Source of the DNA: Actinostola sp. cb2023
Taxonomy: Eukaryota > Cnidaria > Anthozoa > Actiniaria > Actinostolidae
DNA: 64,000 bases
Direction of reading: 5' to 3'
Assembly (NCBI GenBank): GCA_033675265.1
Contig: JAUJYZ010001428.1
Coordinates: 1 to 64,000 of the forward strand
Below are positions 59,364 through 64,000 of the stretch, one piece after another. Made by a program: the position numbers and the translations under genes. Within the stretch, counting starts at the first letter, position 1. Each line of letters starts with the position of its first letter. The notes below the pieces were generated by a model. That model made no database searches and was not told the origin of the DNA. It saw only the letters and a list, made by a program, of their open reading frames with translations.

Positions 59364-62300
59364 GTATGTATACTGATTTTTATATTTTCATATTATCATA
59401 GTCATTTTTATGTGTCTATACTGCTAGCTTAGCACACTATGTTTAAAAAAGATTATTATCACCTACAATTTTGGAGTTTGCGTTGCGAAACCGTTAATTC
59501 CATAAGATTAAAAAAAAGAAAAGATATAATATATAAAATAAAGCAAAACAGATCTACCGGCAATCTCTGAAGTCAAGTGTTTGTGAGCGTAACACAACAC
59601 ACGTACAAGAGTTAACAAAATGCAAAACTGAGCACAACAGACGTATAGTTGATCGGATATGTAACTCTACAACGACACAGCTCACAGGGAATACAGCCTT
59701 CATTTAGCCCTCTTAGCTAAGTTAATTGAACTATGCATAATATACACACAAAGATAGATCTTCAGCATATTAGATTTCAAAAGACATTCTTTATCCAACA
59801 GTTTTTGGGCAACAGGAAGTTATAACTGCAAAATTCGACACTCGAACAGAGGAACATAGCATTCATTTTCTCCGCTATTATTCAACGAAATAAGCCTAAA
59901 CTTCGTCAGAATGCTGGTGAATATCAGATCTTTAGAATTGTATCATTAGATATAGTTTTCATACGACATTTTGTCCACAGGAAGGCATATATCTCATATA
60001 TACAAAATATACGCCAAGATATCCTTGCCAAAATAGACTGCTTTACTGCGTAACACCTAACCAAGCGATTTTGATCAAACTTCACAGTAGTAAGGCAATA
60101 TGTACTCTTTTAGCTCTGCAATTTTCATAAGAGTCACAAGGTTTGTTTTTGAGAAATTTGGGTTTGTTTAACTATACGAGAGTTTGAAAAAGTCAACTTA
60201 CGAGATCTTAAAGGAGGGCCGTATCATGCAGCAAGGCGAAACATTTCCTACTGAACACAATAGAGAGGATCGAATAGCCTGAGGAATTGTGAGTCCGGTG
60301 ACGAGTTAAAGATATCTCTGTAATTTCCAACCACGCGGGGAGGAGCCGGCTTCTTAACTTATTCAGTAGTGTTTGGATACAGCATGGGGGTAAGCTGAAT
60401 ATCATGAATGATAAGGAACCAAGGGGTCGTGCATATACGTAACATGATTGGCTACAATTACGATCCCCTAAGGGTGTAACTCTATTGAGTTGTAACGAAG
60501 CACAACTAAGCTGAATTTATTATTTTCTAGTCTGGTAGGAATGCTAATTGCAACAGTAGTACGCTTGTTAAGTAACAGCTACAAATGTTGTTGTTATTTT
60601 AAGCCGTAAAATCACAAGAATTATAACAGAGATGATAGAGATGGTTCAATCCATGATCACATATCAATGAATTAAAAACAAAAACAAAACATAAAAAGTG
60701 GCAAAGTAGAGAGATTTTATTAATAACTCTACTTGAAATACTAGCAAAACGTAAACAATCTGCAAGTTTTTCAATGCTTTATAGTGTTCAAACTCCCCAG
60801 CTGTATTCAACTTAGCTTTATACATAAGTTTTGAACTGTTTGTTCAAGCTTATCCGATGCGAAAAATGTGTTTGTGCCGCCTGTAACGTACCATCAAAAT
60901 GTATCAAAAGTTCGCTGTCTGAGCTCAGGATCTCGAGGTAGTCGTTCTCTCTCTTCGTGTACAAATAGTTTCCATTAGTTTGACTTATATATATGCCGTG
61001 ACGCTCGCCGCGCTGTAACCACGCAGTGGGAAGTTCGCTAACTTTCTGAAGCGTAACGTCTACTGCGACAACATCAGACGAGAGCCGGGTGCTGTTTTTT
61101 TAGCTGTAGCAAAACAGTTAACTTTCTTTTTAGTAATATTAGTTGTACACTATGACAAGCAGTTTTGGCAACAAATATCGAGTACAATAAAGCATAACAC
61201 AATTCTCTGCTATGAAACCTAGAAGGCACCTTTAGTCACAACAACAGAAACAACAACAGAATATACTTAGAATAAAGTTAATTGCCACTAATCTAGCTAT
61301 CTTACCTTCAAGATATCTCTCGTCAGTCAGTGTATTCGAAGAGTCTCGGCAAAGAACACCAACTTGGGGGAATTTGAGAGACAGTGAAGTTTGCCAGAGA
61401 ATGATTTAGCAGGGAATGTCTGTTCGTGTCTGAGCTCAGACTAATCATAGGACACCTACTGCGAAAGCATCAGACCCTCATGTAAGAACTCATTAAATAT
61501 TGAATGATTCGCATCGTAAAATCAACAGAAATGTTACGTTTACGGCTGCTGTTTCTCAAAAATAGCCAATCAGAGCGAAGCGGAAAGTGCAATTATGTTG
61601 CCAAACAATCGGCTGTCAATCATCGTGTGGGTTGTTGGGTTTCTCCTGACATTCAAATGGTATATGCAACAACAATTTTTTTTTTTGCAATTGTTACCAG
61701 TTGTTCAAATGACGATTCTACAACAAGATTGCCATCCAAATAAAAATGGTTGTGTTGCTCTTGATCTCAAGAAAACTTAGTTAACTCGGAATATTACTTG
61801 ATTTACAACACAATAACTTTTTTCCGCGGTTCCTTTTGTAGCTAAAGAAGTCGATAAAGCGGCCCAGTGTCTGGGTAGAATAGCAAACAAACTCAGGTTT
61901 CCTTAGCTGAGTTCTGCACAGAACTCTTTGAATATGTATTCGGGGACAAAACTTTGCCCGCCTATGGCAAAACTAATTATTTTACACACATATATATTTT
62001 TACTATAAAATGATGTACTCGAGGCAAAAAATGTTTAAGCCAAAATATTGAAGGTGATGCTGATTATATGCGTCGACCTTCGTCTAGCACTTTCTATCAG
62101 TGCCCTCTGGCAATGCAAAACTAGCTTGTCTTTAACAAACACACGGTATACTAATGAATAGTATGTTATAGTTAGATAGTAATTATTGTGTCTCGCTGTG
62201 GTTATATGGTAACATGTACAAACTATACACACAGCTACTTTTAAAAGAGATTGTCTTGTGAATATTAAATTGTTATACTAAAAAATCCAGAGTACTGCAG

Positions 62301-63685
62301 GATTTTTGACGATCGAAACGGATTCGGAATATCTATTTTACCACATAGTGCTTTCCTTGTATCGTAACCGCTGCTTTGTTTCATTCAGTTCCCGCCCGCT
62401 AAACACTGTCTAGCACTGCATTTCGTTTGCGTCAATTAGAACACAAGAGAGTCGAGTTTACAAAATCACTCAGTCGGTCCGCGGTCTTAGTTCAGACATG
62501 AGTTTTGTTTAGTCAAACTGAAAGATAAAGTTTGATTATCTGCTTATTACAAAACGATATCCAGCCAGACAATGAGTAATCGATCAAACATTTTATCCTG
62601 AGGAATCGAAAATCACCAAAATCACCTGAGTAATAATTAAAACGGTTTGGTAATATAAACTAGGGATAAACTAGAGTACTGATTTGTATCAATAAGAATG
62701 TCATACACCGTTATTCAACAGTGTTGAATAATATCAATATAGTATTCACAAGACAAACCTTTTTAAACGTAACAACCCATTGTAATACAGCAATTTTTAG
62801 TAATAGTATAGTATTCAAACAGAACAGAATTCGATCGGCTAAATATTATTTGCAATTAGAAACTTGGCGCTCAGCCGTAGATCATCTTCTGCTTACATGC
62901 CAAAGTTACGTTTCAGTAAGTTTTAAAACAACAACTTTATAGTCAAAACTTTCTTCAAGTGAAATTTACTGAGTCAAATCTTGAGTATAGACGAAAGAAC
63001 AAAAATGACACAGTCGGGGAAAAGTTTCAAAGAAAGATTCTGAAAAGAGAAACTCAAAGATGACATTCATTTGATACTAGCTGTATCATTGAAGCGCAAC
63101 CCAGACAACTACAACTAGCTCACGCAATTGTATATTAACCCGGCCCTCTGTGCGGTCGGTAGACTGTAACTTATCAGTAGAGCTACTTATAGAGCTATAC
63201 GTGACTTTAGCTTTGGACTTGAATCAATCGTTCAAAATAAAACAAATCTTTTATTTGAGCATCCTCGCAATAATGTTTTTGTAAACAAATTGTTAGGAGC
63301 AGAATTCAATAAGTGAAAAACGTTGTTAAGGATTACGAAGGTAAACTTTGCGTTGAAAAATCTGTTTGCTATTCAGTGTGACGGAGATTTATTTTATTGC
63401 CTTTCTTGTTTATCTCTCTAGAAGATCGAAAACGAATTACTGGTTTTAACACTAACGTACGGCAACCATTTTGTGGTTGCGAGTTTTGGTATTTTGTGGT
63501 AATTCTGTCGTTAGCCATATAACAAAGCACTTCTCCTTGGAAACCTCTTCTTCCCAAGGCATTTTAGTGTTTTATATAGACGCTTGGTGAATAGATAGTA
63601 GCTTGCAAGAATTATACCGCGTGTTTGTAAAACTACTGAGATACGATATTTACAAAGTCATCGCTCACAAGGCTCAACCGTATAA
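59364..63685. other. Long gene-poor stretch, nothing recognised
   Basis: AT-rich. A TATATATATGCCG stretch at ~60986 and partially repeated phrases (GTCTGAGCTCAG at ~60918 and ~61429; CTACTGCGA..ACATCAGAC and CTACTGCGA..GCATCAGAC at ~61061 and ~61457) hint at an old duplication or promoter. There is no ORF with protein-like composition. Confidence 0.45.
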
Positions 63686-63815
63686 TTTTAGCATTTTATA
63701 ATTAAAATTTAAAAATTGTAAAAACATTTTAAGATTTTAAAAACATATTATAATTTTAAAATTATTTTATTATCATGATTTTAAAATGATTTTAAAATTA
63801 TTAAATTTTAAAAGG
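63686..63815. repeat. AT-rich inverted and tandem ATTTTAAAAT repeats
   Basis: Multiple overlapping copies of ATTTTAAAAT, TTTTAAAATTATT and relatives, self-complementary over ~130 bp. Confidence 0.7.
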
Positions 63816-64000
63816 CTTTGTCCACACAACACGCCGGTTTCGATTTGAAAACAATTTTTTCTCCGTTTTGCCCTCAGTTACCGTAATTCTGCACAAACGT
63901 TTCGTAATTAAAAGCCGAGTCCAACTATCAATTCCAAAAACATTCTTACTTTTTGGCTATTAAATATCCTAATTGGAAACTGAGCATGCTGAAATTACGT

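Noticed and set aside
60208..60405. 65-codon minus ORF with a Cys/Leu/Arg composition
   Set aside because: It has no domain, no splice context and no second copy. This length is expected by chance.

Overview
The window reads as nuclear DNA of an animal, most probably an anthozoan cnidarian (a coral or sea anemone). Three things point that way. There is an intron-split immunoglobulin-domain gene with symmetrical phase-1 exons. There is a C2H2 zinc-finger gene with a spliced 5' leader. There is a decayed copy of an uncharacterised multi-copy ORF family that I associate from memory with cnidarian genomes. The taxon is an inference. Only two host loci are convincing, and most of the 64 kb is tandem repeat, foldback element or other mobile DNA.

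Layout. 1-3.5 kb and 10.8-14.1 kb are two copies of one composite block: a 45-bp satellite, then an ~0.8-kb non-repetitive island, then an array built on TTGCGCACTTG. Between them, 8.34-9.91 kb is a second copy of the segment at 37.26-46.97 kb. One 98-bp unit at 9.1 kb corresponds to about 66 tandem units at 40.0-46.5 kb. 14.1-16.8 kb is low-complexity, non-coding DNA, and 16.8-19.87 kb is a 33-bp satellite. From about 11.46 to 20.6 kb the sequence carries many small indels and stretched homopolymers, as if that part of the assembly came from unpolished reads.

20.1-27.4 kb (minus strand) is a partial Ig-superfamily gene. It has a V-like exon followed by alternating exons of two types, A (294 bp) and B (255 bp), in the order V-A-B-A-B-A-(B remnant)-A-B. 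The A-to-B introns carry polypurine tracts, and short in-frame duplications of the B exon end repeat its splice donor. No signal peptide, membrane segment or cytoplasmic tail is visible.

27.4-39.9 kb is a graveyard of mobile elements. It holds a 222-bp MITE, a 1.8-kb foldback element inserted in a tRNA-related repeat, several small inverted-repeat elements, and a 3.9-kb element with ~430-bp terminal inverted repeats and a 3-bp target duplication. That element carries the decayed cnidarian ORF and sits inside a hammerhead-ribozyme-like motif.

48.99-51.38 kb (minus strand) is a C2H2 zinc-finger gene of about 773 codons, whose sixth finger is broken by an apparent one-base insertion. 52.36-52.77 kb is the 3' end of a Penelope-like retroelement with a GIY-YIG remnant and a hammerhead-like motif. 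54-55 kb and 58.5-59.4 kb hold small MITEs and microsatellites. 55.8-64 kb has no gene that I can support.

The strongest leads for something undescribed are the long-TIR element with its ORF remnant, the hammerhead-like motif whose two copies show a compensatory stem change, and the Ig array with 99-bp in-frame repeats of exon end plus splice donor.
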